Assembly (NCBI GenBank): GCA_945862235.1
Contig: CAMAYU010000021.1
Location: 1-53,089 of the forward strand
Source of the DNA: Schlesneria paludicola DSM 18645
GTDB lineage: Bacteria; Planctomycetota; Planctomycetia; Planctomycetales; Planctomycetaceae
Reading direction: 5' to 3'
DNA length: 53,089 nt
Position numbers and translations under genes: made by a program. Of the stretch, positions 7,265 to 20,726 are shown in pieces; position 1 is the first letter of the stretch, and every line of letters begins with the position of its first letter. The notes under the pieces were generated by a model. The model saw only the letters and a list, made by a program, of their open reading frames with translations, did not search any database and was not told the DNA's origin.

Positions 7265-8530
7265 TCATTTCTTGTACCGATACACCCACATTACGCCGTT
7301 ATCACTGCTATCACCGGCGACGTGGCAGAAGAAGGCGTTCAACTCACGGTCAAAGAAGGTGTTGGCAGCGAAGTGAAACTTGGGACCATCAGCCGGAAAA
7401 GGAATCGGGTCTGTCCATGAATTCGTCTTCGGGTTGTACACAAAGATGCCGGGCGACTTTCCCTTGAAGTGGATCGCCACCACGATGTCGAGGCGAGCGT
7501 CATACTCGTAGAACGCAGCGTTCGTGTTCGCTGGCGGCGGGGCTGTCCCCGTGGGTTTCAGGTGGCTCCAGGAATTGCTCTCGATGTCATACGCCATGAG
7601 TCCTTCGTCTTTGGAGTCGTCACCGTCGTTTCGATAGAACTGGCTCCGCTTGGAATCGTAGCAGCCACAGGCATCGTACCCCTTGGGGCTTGGGCCTTTC
7701 GGCTTGGCATCGCTCCACTGGTTCTTCGCCGGATCGTAAATCGCCACGGTGTCGGACCCCACGGCAAAGAATTGCTTCTTGGAAGGGAGATAGTGGAACT
7801 GAGGAAATCCTCCAGCGTTGATGGCCATCGAATTGTTTGCCAGGGATCGCTCGAATTTGTCCGACGCCACGTCGTAGAACCACGGGGAGTAAACCAATTT
7901 CTTTTTGTCCTTCAGTTCTTCTTCGAGCAGCTTCAGCCCCTCGTCCATCTGCATCTCGCCGCCTAGGAAGTACCTGGGAATCTGGTTGCCCGTCCCGTTC
8001 CAACTCAGGAAGGTGAATTTCTTCCGGTCGGAATCGTAGGTGAGATAGCCCCAGGCATGAGCCAGTGTATGTAGAGGAATGGGCTGTTTTTTCTTGTCGA
8101 TCAACTGCCCATTCTCGTCAATCAATAGTTGCTGGTCTTTGACTCGCTGCGTGAAAGTTTTCGTGTTCATCCCAGGGTAGAGACAAATCCAGGCGTGGGT
8201 GTTGATGTCGTAGAACCACAAGTCGTCCATGATGTGACCATCGGGCTTGACGTAGGCGTGGACTCCTTCTCCGAAGAGGAAGGCTCCACGCTTGTCCGGT
8301 GCGAGGATCAGGGCTTTAGCGCCCCACGAACTACCCCGTGCCTTGCCCCATTTTGGGTCTGCGGCGGGGACGCCAAGATTCAGCCATTCGTTGTCGCCCA
8401 TCGCTTTGATCTTCTCGACATGCGGCCCCGGTTTGCTGGGCAGTTCAGCAAGTGGCCCTTTCTTGTCCTGGACGAACACAGTCAGACCCATCATTAGAGA
8501 TGCGGCCAATACAGTTGCACAACGGATCAT
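7265..8530 (-). CDS. Secreted Kelch-like beta-propeller protein
   Basis: A 421-residue protein with an N-terminal signal peptide (about 1-19) and repeated beta-propeller blades. Blade signatures include DDLWFYDINTHAWICLYPG, VAIYDPAKNQWSDAKP, LMAYDIESNSWSHLKP and IFVYNPKTNSWTDPIP, each a hydrophobic strand ending in the Y-D/N-x-x-x-x-x-W pattern of Kelch motifs. Such propellers mediate binding or, in galactose-oxidase-like members, catalysis; no copper-site residues are identified, so a binding role is safer. The start is supported by AAGGAG about nine bases upstream. Proteins of this kind are frequent in planctomycetes. Confidence 0.85.
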   Translation of the reverse strand: MIRCATVLAASLMMGLTVFVQDKKGPLAELPSKPGPHVEKIKAMGDNEWLNLGVPAADPKWGKARGSSWGAKALILAPDKRGAFLFGEGVHAYVKPDGHIMDDLWFYDINTHAWICLYPGMNTKTFTQRVKDQQLLIDENGQLIDKKKQPIPLHTLAHAWGYLTYDSDRKKFTFLSWNGTGNQIPRYFLGGEMQMDEGLKLLEEELKDKKKLVYSPWFYDVASDKFERSLANNSMAINAGGFPQFHYLPSKKQFFAVGSDTVAIYDPAKNQWSDAKPKGPSPKGYDACGCYDSKRSQFYRNDGDDSKDEGLMAYDIESNSWSHLKPTGTAPPPANTNAAFYEYDARLDIVVAIHFKGKSPGIFVYNPKTNSWTDPIPFPADGPKFHFAANTFFDRELNAFFCHVAGDSSDNGVMWVYRYKK

Positions 8531-8591
8531 CCCGAAGCTCCTTTTGATGTCGGTCTCGACCTGGACAACCCGACAAATTCTTGGATGGCAA

Positions 8592-9512
8592 TCAGTCGTT
8601 TACAATCCCCGCCAGTGCATCCTCAATCATGCCCATGCGTGCCAACCCCGACCGAAGCGATTCCGAGATGCCAGACTCACCCCAGTACGCGCCGGCCAAC
8701 TGCCCGCAGATCGCTCCTGTGGTGTCGGCGTCGTCGCCCAGATTGACGGCCTTCAACACGGCGTCCTCAAACGACACGGCATTGTGGAAGGCCCACAAGG
8801 ATGCTTCCAAGCTCTTGACCACCCAACCCGATCCTTTGATAACCGGTGGTTGTTTCTGGCGGAAACTCCCCTGTGCGATTTCTTGTATCAAGGGATGCAG
8901 CGGCTTGATGTCGTTGAGTTGCTGTAACGGTTTCCAGTCCGGGGAAAGAACCTTGTCACGGTCTTCGCCGTGGATCAACGCCGCCAATACGGTCGCCAGA
9001 TACCGGCACGCTGACACGCATTGATCGCTGGCGTGCGTCGGGATGCTGGATTCTTCAGCCAGTCTGGAAAGTTCATCGAGTTGATCGGCGTAGAGATGGC
9101 CGAACCGAATCGGCACGGGAGCCAGACGCATGATCGAACCATTGCCGCTGGCTCTGTCCGAGCGGTCGCCGGATGTGAGGGCATTCTTCTTGGCGACGTA
9201 ATTGCCCAACGCACTTCTTGTCGTGATGCCGATGTCGAAACATCGCCCGTTCACGGAATACTTGCCGGTCTGCCACCATTGAACGTATCGGTCGGCTTGG
9301 TCGTTCAAGTCCCAGCCCACGGCGATGCTGTCGGCCATCGCTAGGGCCATGCTTGTGTCGTCGGTCCATTCCCCGGCGTTCAAACCATGCGGCCCACCGT
9401 TTCGATAGTCAGTCACGGGTTTGAAGCTGCCAGGGGATTTGAACTCGACAGCGGCACCCAGAGCATCGCCCACGGCCAAGCCGATCAGGGTGCCACGGTG
9501 GTGGTCATTCAT
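8592..9512 (-). CDS. ADP-ribosylglycohydrolase family protein (DraG-like)
   Basis: A 306-residue protein with the family's two metal-binding regions. The first is IGLAVGDALGAAVEF followed by GEWTDDTSMALAM, with the T-D-D triplet at 50-52. The second is near the C-terminus, LGDDADTTGAICGQLAGAYW. The paired magnesium ions position ADP-ribose for removal from a modified amino acid or nucleotide base. The length matches the family. The start overlaps the stop of a 50-codon gene (CCATGAATG). Because it sits at the edge of a defence cluster it could counter ADP-ribosylating toxins, but it could equally be a housekeeping enzyme. Confidence 0.93.
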   Translation of the reverse strand: MNDHHRGTLIGLAVGDALGAAVEFKSPGSFKPVTDYRNGGPHGLNAGEWTDDTSMALAMADSIAVGWDLNDQADRYVQWWQTGKYSVNGRCFDIGITTRSALGNYVAKKNALTSGDRSDRASGNGSIMRLAPVPIRFGHLYADQLDELSRLAEESSIPTHASDQCVSACRYLATVLAALIHGEDRDKVLSPDWKPLQQLNDIKPLHPLIQEIAQGSFRQKQPPVIKGSGWVVKSLEASLWAFHNAVSFEDAVLKAVNLGDDADTTGAICGQLAGAYWGESGISESLRSGLARMGMIEDALAGIVND

Positions 9513-9661
9513 GGCTTCCTACTCCAAGGCTGTGGTAGTGCGATCAGGCTGCTCGAAAGATATGCGCCGAGCTTCCGGGTATCCAAGATATCGTTCAGCT
9601 TCGTACCAAGAGCCCAGATTGTCAGGGCGTCCTCGCCGTAGCCGATGATCCGATGTGTCAT
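9509..9661 (-). CDS. Short 50-residue ORF coupled to the ADP-ribosylglycohydrolase
   Basis: The frame reads MTHRIIGYGEDALTIWALGT and continues for 30 more residues, ending QPWSRKP. It has a GGAGAG ribosome-binding site six bases before the ATG and its TGA overlaps the following ATG, both signs of a translated gene. The opening GYGEDALTIWAL resembles the N-terminus of longer unassigned planctomycete proteins as I remember them, so this may be a truncated remnant whose translation still drives the downstream gene. It lies 60 bases from the end of the BREX operon and may mark the island edge. Confidence 0.5.
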   Translation of the reverse strand: MTHRIIGYGEDALTIWALGTKLNDILDTRKLGAYLSSSLIALPQPWSRKP

Positions 9662-9720
9662 GCCTTACTCTCCATTCGATGGCTGTCAACAAGCGGTGAT
9701 GGACACAGCGCTGACCCTGC

Positions 9721-11829
9721 TCAGTGTGTCAACCATCTCTTTGCACCGGGGACGTCGAGGAGATAGTTGGCAACGACTTCTTGTTCGACCCACGGAGGCA
9801 TCAGCGGCTGAAACTTGCTCAGGCGGTAGTTTGGCAGTGAGGCGGCGACTTGTTGCCAGAGGGTTTCGTTGTCCCAGAATGCTGGATCGCAAAGTTGTTG
9901 ACGGACAGCCTGAAAGCCAGCCAGCGTCAGATTGTCATCGCGGATTCTGAGCAGGTAGTTGTCGTTGATGATTCTCCAATTCGGTCCGATGGAGGCCATC
10001 GCGTGCTTCAGTGTCGAGTTGATTCGGCCGCCAGCGAAGGTCCACCAGAAGATCTCGCCGCCGATCTCCTCGATGCCTTCGCAATCCGGTTCGATGATTC
10101 CGTGCCTGGCTTGGCGTTGTTCCTCCAGCACCGCCTGCGACGCTGGGTTCAAGTAGCCAAAGGTCTCGGTGGAGGTCAGGATTTGCAGGATCTTTTGACA
10201 AATGTGAAAGCCCAGGAATTGGGGGATGTATCCGCCCCAGGTTGGCTGGCGACCGCGGGGAGCAGGTTCCACGATCACTCGTCGGTCGTCGTGTTGAACC
10301 CGGAGCACGGCCCACGGACGTCCTCCCAGCAGGAAGCAACTGACTCCATCGACCAGCCGGTCCACGAAGCCCTGATTCAACGTCCCGAGCGGCTGGGTGC
10401 CTGATGTCTGAACGGTGTAGCTTTGAGGACTCGAAAAGACTGCATACAGCTCCATGAAGTTTCGTCGGCCGAATCGCTTCTCGGCTTTCGGGCCGAGGAC
10501 CAGCAGCCCGCTGGCCAGACGCAATGATTCGTCGTTGAGCATCCATTCGATCAGACGGTCAAACTCTTCCCGCGAGATACCACGAAAGTCTGGGACGTGA
10601 TGCAGGTGTTCCCACGCCACCTCAGGCGCAACGCCATCACTCGCCAGTGACATGGCGAGCAATTGGTGGATCAGGACGGGCCAGCACCGGTCCGAGACCT
10701 CGACACTCTCGACCCAACCCGACTTGGCCAATTCCACGAGGGCAATGGCTTGCAGCACTCCCTCGGACGTTTCGCAAAAGAACGTCGTATTCGCCGACTG
10801 CCCTTCACGGCGGCCTGTGCGGCCCATTCTTTGGAGGAACGAACTGACCGTGTCGGGAGCCTCGGCCTGAAGCACCCGATCCAGGTCACCCACATCGATC
10901 CCAAGTTCCAGTGTTGAAGTGCAGACGATGCACGCATCGGTGCCGTGATGGAACCGTTCTTCGGCCAGCAGTCGTTCTTCCTTCGAGACGGCGCTGTGAT
11001 GAACAAACACTTCGGTCCCGGCGCGACGCATGTTCTCGGCGACGGCCTCGGTGACCGATCGGGACTGGCAGAAGAAGAGGCTCTTGCCTCCCTTGGCCAG
11101 CCGGGCGGCGTCGAGTGCCAGATCCGACAAATCCTGAGACCGAACGATCAGCAACTGTCGGCGGGCCGGTTGCTTGGGAGGATCGACAACCCGACCCGGT
11201 CGGCGCGAGGTCCCCTGCAACCAGTCCAGGATCGCGTTGGGGTTACCGACGGTCGCGCTGAGGCCCACACGCTGTACGTCATGCCGGGAAAGACGGGCGA
11301 TCCGTTCCAGCACACTCATCAAGTGCGCACCCCGGTCGGTCCCTGCGATCGCGTGAACCTCGTCAATGACGACGATGCGCAGATCCCCAAACAACTTGGC
11401 GGTATCAACGCGCTGTGAAACCAGCATCACCTCCAGCGACTCCGGAGTTGTCATCAGCAGTTCGGCCGGCTCTTTCAGGAATTGACGCCGTTCGTGATCG
11501 GTGGTGTCGCCGTGCCAGACGAACCGGTGCAGTCCGACCATCTCAGTGTAGAGGCCCAGTCGGTCGGCCTGATTGTTCAGCAACGCCTTGATCGGAGCGA
11601 TGTACAGCGCCCCGACACCGTCGGGCGGATCACTGACCATTCCCGAAAGAGTCGGGAACATCGACGCCTCGGTCTTGCCGCCGGCCGTGGGAGCCAGCAC
11701 GACTGCATTGAATCCGTCGAGCAGCGCCTCACCCGCCTGTTCCTGCACGGGGCGCAGGCTCGACCATCCCAGGCGGGCGACGATGGCTTCCTGTAGGCGC
11801 GGAGCAAACCTGGCGAAGACACTCACCAC
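9721..11829 (-). CDS. brxHI: BREX helicase BrxHI (Lhr-like DEAD/DEAH superfamily 2)
   Basis: A 702-residue superfamily 2 helicase and the last gene of the BREX operon. Motifs in order: Q-like LRPVQEQA (25-32), Walker A LAPTAGGKTE (45-54), Walker B VIDEVHAI (154-161), SAT (191-193), and motif VI QRMGRTGRREG (333-343). The C-terminal part after about 400 is the long Lhr-type extension. Family members unwind DNA or RNA/DNA using ATP; in BREX types 2 and 6 this helicase is a fixed component of unknown step. The start is one of two consecutive GTG codons (11829 or 11826), overlapping the brxD stop. In place of DEAH the box reads DEVH. Confidence 0.9.
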   Translation of the reverse strand: MVSVFARFAPRLQEAIVARLGWSSLRPVQEQAGEALLDGFNAVVLAPTAGGKTEASMFPTLSGMVSDPPDGVGALYIAPIKALLNNQADRLGLYTEMVGLHRFVWHGDTTDHERRQFLKEPAELLMTTPESLEVMLVSQRVDTAKLFGDLRIVVIDEVHAIAGTDRGAHLMSVLERIARLSRHDVQRVGLSATVGNPNAILDWLQGTSRRPGRVVDPPKQPARRQLLIVRSQDLSDLALDAARLAKGGKSLFFCQSRSVTEAVAENMRRAGTEVFVHHSAVSKEERLLAEERFHHGTDACIVCTSTLELGIDVGDLDRVLQAEAPDTVSSFLQRMGRTGRREGQSANTTFFCETSEGVLQAIALVELAKSGWVESVEVSDRCWPVLIHQLLAMSLASDGVAPEVAWEHLHHVPDFRGISREEFDRLIEWMLNDESLRLASGLLVLGPKAEKRFGRRNFMELYAVFSSPQSYTVQTSGTQPLGTLNQGFVDRLVDGVSCFLLGGRPWAVLRVQHDDRRVIVEPAPRGRQPTWGGYIPQFLGFHICQKILQILTSTETFGYLNPASQAVLEEQRQARHGIIEPDCEGIEEIGGEIFWWTFAGGRINSTLKHAMASIGPNWRIINDNYLLRIRDDNLTLAGFQAVRQQLCDPAFWDNETLWQQVAASLPNYRLSKFQPLMPPWVEQEVVANYLLDVPGAKRWLTH

Positions 11830-13145
11830 GCGTCCTCCTGCGGCACCAGTTCTTCCACGTCGTCCGGCGGCAGCGGAACCTGACCAGCCAGAATGTGCTG
11901 CTCCTCGACCGATGGTTCTTTCGGGGTGAAGCCGTACTGCGTCATCGGATCGTAATCGGGATGTTGATCGACCAGATCCAACTGGTCTACGAATTCGCGC
12001 AGGAACTGTCGCGGCACAACGCCGACATCCCCCTTGAAGCCTGTCGTCACCTGTTCCACCAAACGGTCTACAAACTCTGGGCTGATGCGCGTCTCCAAGT
12101 CAATCCGGTTGTTCGTCGGATACAACTCCCGCAATTTGATGGCAACTGCCTTCAATCGGTCGGCATCGAAGGGAACCAATTCCAATTGAGCCTGTCGCAG
12201 GCTGGCATACTTCCCCTGCTTCATGAATCGGATGCGATCGTGCAGCGGCGTCAGTCCGGCGACTCCGTGTCGCGTGTCGAAGAATTCGGGCGTGCCCGTG
12301 AAGAGCCAGAGCAGACCGGGATACGAGCCTGCCGCATCGGCAATCTGACGGATGCCGTTCAGCGACTTGTGCCGCGAGTCCTTTCGCATCCGCAGGATTG
12401 TTTCGGCCTCGTCGATCACGATCACCAACCCGGCGTATCCGGCAGCTTTCACGATCTCCAGCACACCACGCAGATAATCGAGGGCGTCGCGACTACTGAT
12501 GTCCCCCTTGATCCCGGCCGCTCGTTTGGCGGCTGAGCTGACGTTGCCACTGCCACACAACCACGAGATGAGTGATCCAGCCTCCGAGAAGTCGCCCTTC
12601 TGCTTCAAGTCAAAAATGGTCTGGATGACACGCACAAAATCCGGGGGAGCGTGTCCGCCGGTGAGCGACATCAGATTCTCATCCAGTCGTTGTCGGACCA
12701 GTGCATCGAATCCGTCGTCACTGTCGTCCTGTCCCGTTGCAATCAACGCCGCTTCAACGTTCCCGATCCAGCGATCCAGAATGTCACTCAGTGCGCCGCG
12801 AGGACACGAGGCAGTTCCCAACTCCGTCATCACCTTGCGATAGACATCGTCGAATTGGTGGAAACGGAGGTCATTGTCGGAGACGACGACAAAGCTGGTG
12901 GCGAAGTTCTTGGCTTGAGCATCGAGAATCGCCAGTCGGGCCATGAACGTCTTGCCGCATCCGTAGCCACCGCGCAGGAACTTGATGGACCCCTCGCGAT
13001 CCCCCACCAGTTCGAGCTGCCGATGAATCTCGCCCTGCTGCTTCTCGATCCCCACGGCGAACGTGTCGATGCCGCGTTCGGGGACCAGTCCCTTCCGCAG
13101 GGCTTCAAAAATGTGTTCGACATCGCGGGTCGTCAGAGTGCTCAT
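11823..13145 (-). CDS. brxD: BREX ATP-binding protein BrxD
   Basis: A 440-residue AAA+/STAND-like ATPase. Walker A is LRGGYGCGKTFMAR (57-70) and Walker B is GLVIVIDEAETILR (239-252), followed by a sensor segment LLWLFTGTPEFFD. An RMRKDSRHKSLNGIRQ stretch and a C-terminal winged-helix-like region (RQFLREFVDQLD) are consistent with the ATP-binding BREX family defined for types 2 and 6. The start ATG overlaps the pglZ stop (ATGA) and the stop overlaps the helicase start, so PglZ, BrxD and BrxHI are translationally coupled. BrxD probably delivers ATP-dependent control to the helicase, which is inference from conserved pairing. Confidence 0.92.
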   Translation of the reverse strand: MSTLTTRDVEHIFEALRKGLVPERGIDTFAVGIEKQQGEIHRQLELVGDREGSIKFLRGGYGCGKTFMARLAILDAQAKNFATSFVVVSDNDLRFHQFDDVYRKVMTELGTASCPRGALSDILDRWIGNVEAALIATGQDDSDDGFDALVRQRLDENLMSLTGGHAPPDFVRVIQTIFDLKQKGDFSEAGSLISWLCGSGNVSSAAKRAAGIKGDISSRDALDYLRGVLEIVKAAGYAGLVIVIDEAETILRMRKDSRHKSLNGIRQIADAAGSYPGLLWLFTGTPEFFDTRHGVAGLTPLHDRIRFMKQGKYASLRQAQLELVPFDADRLKAVAIKLRELYPTNNRIDLETRISPEFVDRLVEQVTTGFKGDVGVVPRQFLREFVDQLDLVDQHPDYDPMTQYGFTPKEPSVEEQHILAGQVPLPPDDVEELVPQEDAW

Positions 13146-16014
13146 GGTGCTCCCTCTCGAACGTAACGTTTCACACCGGCAATGACATCGATGCGGACAC
13201 TGAAGGGTGCGTTCTTGGCCAAATCTTCAAACTCGCGGGCAAACTTTCGGAGCGCCCGTTGCCCGTCGAGCATGGTGCAGGCTTCCGATTCCGTGACGGC
13301 ACCGTGAACGGCCAGATGCTCGAAGAGTTGTCGAACTCCGGAATCGGAGAACTTCTGTAACCAATCGCGTTGTGGTCGAGTTGAGTTGGGAACCGGTTCG
13401 GTGGCCGGTTTGCGGCCGGTGGCCGTCACACCGAAGCGATCATTCACGACACAGGGCGTCACGTGGGCGCCGGCACCGAGATGATAAAGCTCGACCAGTG
13501 CGCGAGCGTCGGTCGCTCCCGCCAGTCGGAAGAACAGTTCAAACTGCTGACCGACGGTCGCCGAAATCGTTCCTGCCGAAAGTAGAGCCCCCCGCGCTTC
13601 ACAGAGTTCGACTTGGACGTCGGTCGCGTCGGAGACACGCAGACCCAGTTCCACTTGAGCCGACCCGCTGAATCCCAGCGTCTTCTGAGCCACTATCGAA
13701 ACCGTCGCCTGCAAACAGTGCATCCCCGCCACTCCCTGCGTGGCTGCGGCCGTGACCGAGTATTGAGTCGGACTGCCCCCCTTCGACGTGCGGTGAACCA
13801 GTGTCAGGACGGGAATCACCCGCTCCTGCAAACTGTTGCCACCATGCACGAACGGCATTGGCTTGTTGCCACGGTCGAACAACGCGGTGGACTCGGGCAT
13901 CATCAGTTGCTGGTCGTTGCTGTCACAATCGTAGCCCAGATCGCGGAGTGAGACACGGACCTCATTCGCATGATCTGCCGCAACGGACGAGACGACATGG
14001 CGGCGGTCCGGATCAATCTTGCGACCATGCGGTTGCGCGGTGCCGGTTGTCTCGTCGTTCAGCAGGAAGCCATGATCGGCCGTGATGACAAATCGTTTCA
14101 CACCGGCCTCGCGCAGCAGTCGCCATGCCGCTCGTAGTCGTTGCAGTGTGGAGTCGAAGACCGCGAGTCCCGCGCCGCTCTCTCCAGCGTCGTCGATCTC
14201 TTGGCTATGCACGATCACCAGCCGTGCGCGACCGACCGTCTGCTTGAGGGACTTCGCATCGCGATTGATGACGTCATCCAGTTTCAGCCACGGGCAGGTT
14301 GAACCGCCTGCGCGATTCTGCATGGCCCGTTTGCGAGTCTCCGGGTCGAACACGCGGAACTGATTCAGGTCGAAGCCTTCGATTGAACCGTTCTTGAGGA
14401 CCAGCTTCATCCGACCCCGTTCCGCCACCGGGGCGAGGGCATTCATGCCGATGGCTGTCACGGTGGGAAGTTCTGCCAGCCGGGCCTTCAACTGCATCGT
14501 GGTGCCGGCGGAATCCTCCAAGGCTCGATGCAGTTCCTCGGCCATTTCAAATCGGAGTGCATCGACGACGAACAATGCCGTGGTTTCCGATTCGTGAATC
14601 AGTGGCCGCACGACATCGTCGAACAAGTTCCGTTGTTGCAGCGAAGCGGGCGGCAGGAAGCCATGCTTGAGACAAAGCCCATTGAATGCCCGAGCCCATG
14701 CGTCGGCCCATGCGCGCCACCGCTTGCGGAGGTCATCGAGACGCGCCCGCAGGGAATCGAATTCCGGCAACTGGGTGTACAGCAGCGCCAGGCGTCGCTG
14801 TTCGAGATGTCGGTGGGCCTGATCGACCGCGGCTCCGCATTCGACGTAGCGTTGCATGGCCTCTTCGAGAGAAGTGGCGCCACCCAGCGACAGGGTCGCC
14901 CGGTCGATGGCCAGCCCCAGTTCAGCCGCATCGCCAATCAACTGCCAAGTATTGCGACGGGAGACATCCTCGCGCAACCAGAACGATTTGTCCCCCTGAC
15001 GCTGAGCCGCCCAGTCGGCCGCTGCGGTCCAGCGTTGTTCGTAAAGCGCAACCAGAGCCGCATCTAGGACCAGCTTTTCCTCGAACCAGAACGTGTCGAC
15101 TTTGCCCAGGTCAGCGGCTTTGGCGGCCTCGATTTCGTCCGTCAGCGCAGTCTCGGTTTCGTTGGCCGTGTCGCGATAGAACGTGACTCGGCTTTGACGC
15201 AGATGTTCCGCCAATTCGCGGCAGTTCTTGATAAGAGTTTCCGGCAGGCCGCGAGCCTCCAACAACTGGGCATCGACCGGCGGACGTTTCAGGTCATGCA
15301 CGTACTCGACGCGCAGTGCCCAACTGGTTACGGCGAACGCAATGTCCTTTGCGTCGATCCGGGCCGTTTCCGATCCATGCGAGGCGAGCTGCATACCGAT
15401 CTCAGGTGACACCCCGGTCAGCGTTGCCAGACACTGCCAGACGGCGTGTTGATTTCCGGGGTGGCTGAGCTGGTTCGCGATCAAGCCGCCGTTGAGCAGA
15501 TCGTCGACCAGCGCGGTCAGCGACACTTCGCGGAGTTGTCCGCCGAGTGCTCCATCCTGAACGGATTGCATCGCCGTGAGCCACGCATCGGCATTGCTGA
15601 GTGTCCCTCCCCGGCCACTTGCCCGAAACGCGGCGACTTGTTCGGGGCGAACCCGTCCGGCCGCAGACTCGGTGATGAGCGTGTCCAGGTTCTTCTCGTA
15701 GCACGTGCCAGCCTCATATAGTTCCAGCAGGGGTGTCCCCTTGATCGTCTCCTTATTGAAGCCGGACAGATGGATGAGTAAAGGTGGCCGATCGACACCG
15801 TTGGCGAGCGGCTCCAGCTCCAGCAACAGTTCGAGGAAGCTGCCGCGATAGGTTTGCACCGGGTATGGCAGACGGTTGTCGGCTCGCAACGCGATGAGCT
15901 GTTCCACAAAGTTGGAATAGTGCGCGTCGGGATCAAGCCAGACGACGATGCCGTGCCGCCGCGTCTTGGCTCGCAGTTCGGTTTCCAGCAACGACGACAC
16001 GGGGCCGAGTTCTG

Positions 16015-16018
<4 letters not shown>
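13142..16018 (-). CDS. pglZ: BREX phosphatase-superfamily protein PglZ
   Basis: A 958-residue protein with an N-terminal region starting RHGIVVWLDPDAHY, a long helical middle, and the alkaline-phosphatase-superfamily PglZ core at about 480-760. Metal-binding motifs are visible: ALFVVDALRFEMAEEL (481-496), with the aspartate at the first metal site, and FVITADHGFLLND (643-655), with the D-H-G of the second site. PglZ is the defining component of every BREX type and is required for phage exclusion; its phosphodiesterase or nuclease action is known only for some homologues. Both ends overlap neighbours by four bases (ATGA with pglX upstream and brxD downstream). Confidence 0.94.
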
Positions 16019-20466
<4,448 letters not shown>

Positions 20467-20726
20467 GGGTGGGTGTTACTTGGCGGAAGAGGATGGCAGA
20501 AAGATGGGTGGTAAAAAATGGGAAGCAATCAATGGCGAGTTCAGAGGTTGGCTGAACACGAGGGTCTGCTGGGTGCCACGGTGACGGCTTTGCGTCGCCG
20601 TGTTTTTTCGACATTGAAGGCACGGCGACGCAAAGCCGTCACCGTGGCACCCGAGCACATCTCTTTCATCGAAACTTCCCCTCCCATTTTTCTACCACCC
20701 ATCTTTCTGCCAACAGTCTTCAAGCG
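20467..20726. repeat. Nested inverted repeats filling the brxC-pglX junction
   Basis: The inner pair is perfect over 32 bases: 20571-20602 against 20621-20652, with an 18-base spacer; its arm begins GGGTGCCACGGTGACGGCTT. The outer pair is imperfect: 20495-20525 (GGCAGAAAGATGGGTGG and following) against 20675-20711. The two families differ in sequence, so one element has probably inserted within the other. No gene is supported here. Transcribed from brxC toward pglX it would form a very stable hairpin and could attenuate or stabilise the downstream message. Confidence 0.9.
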
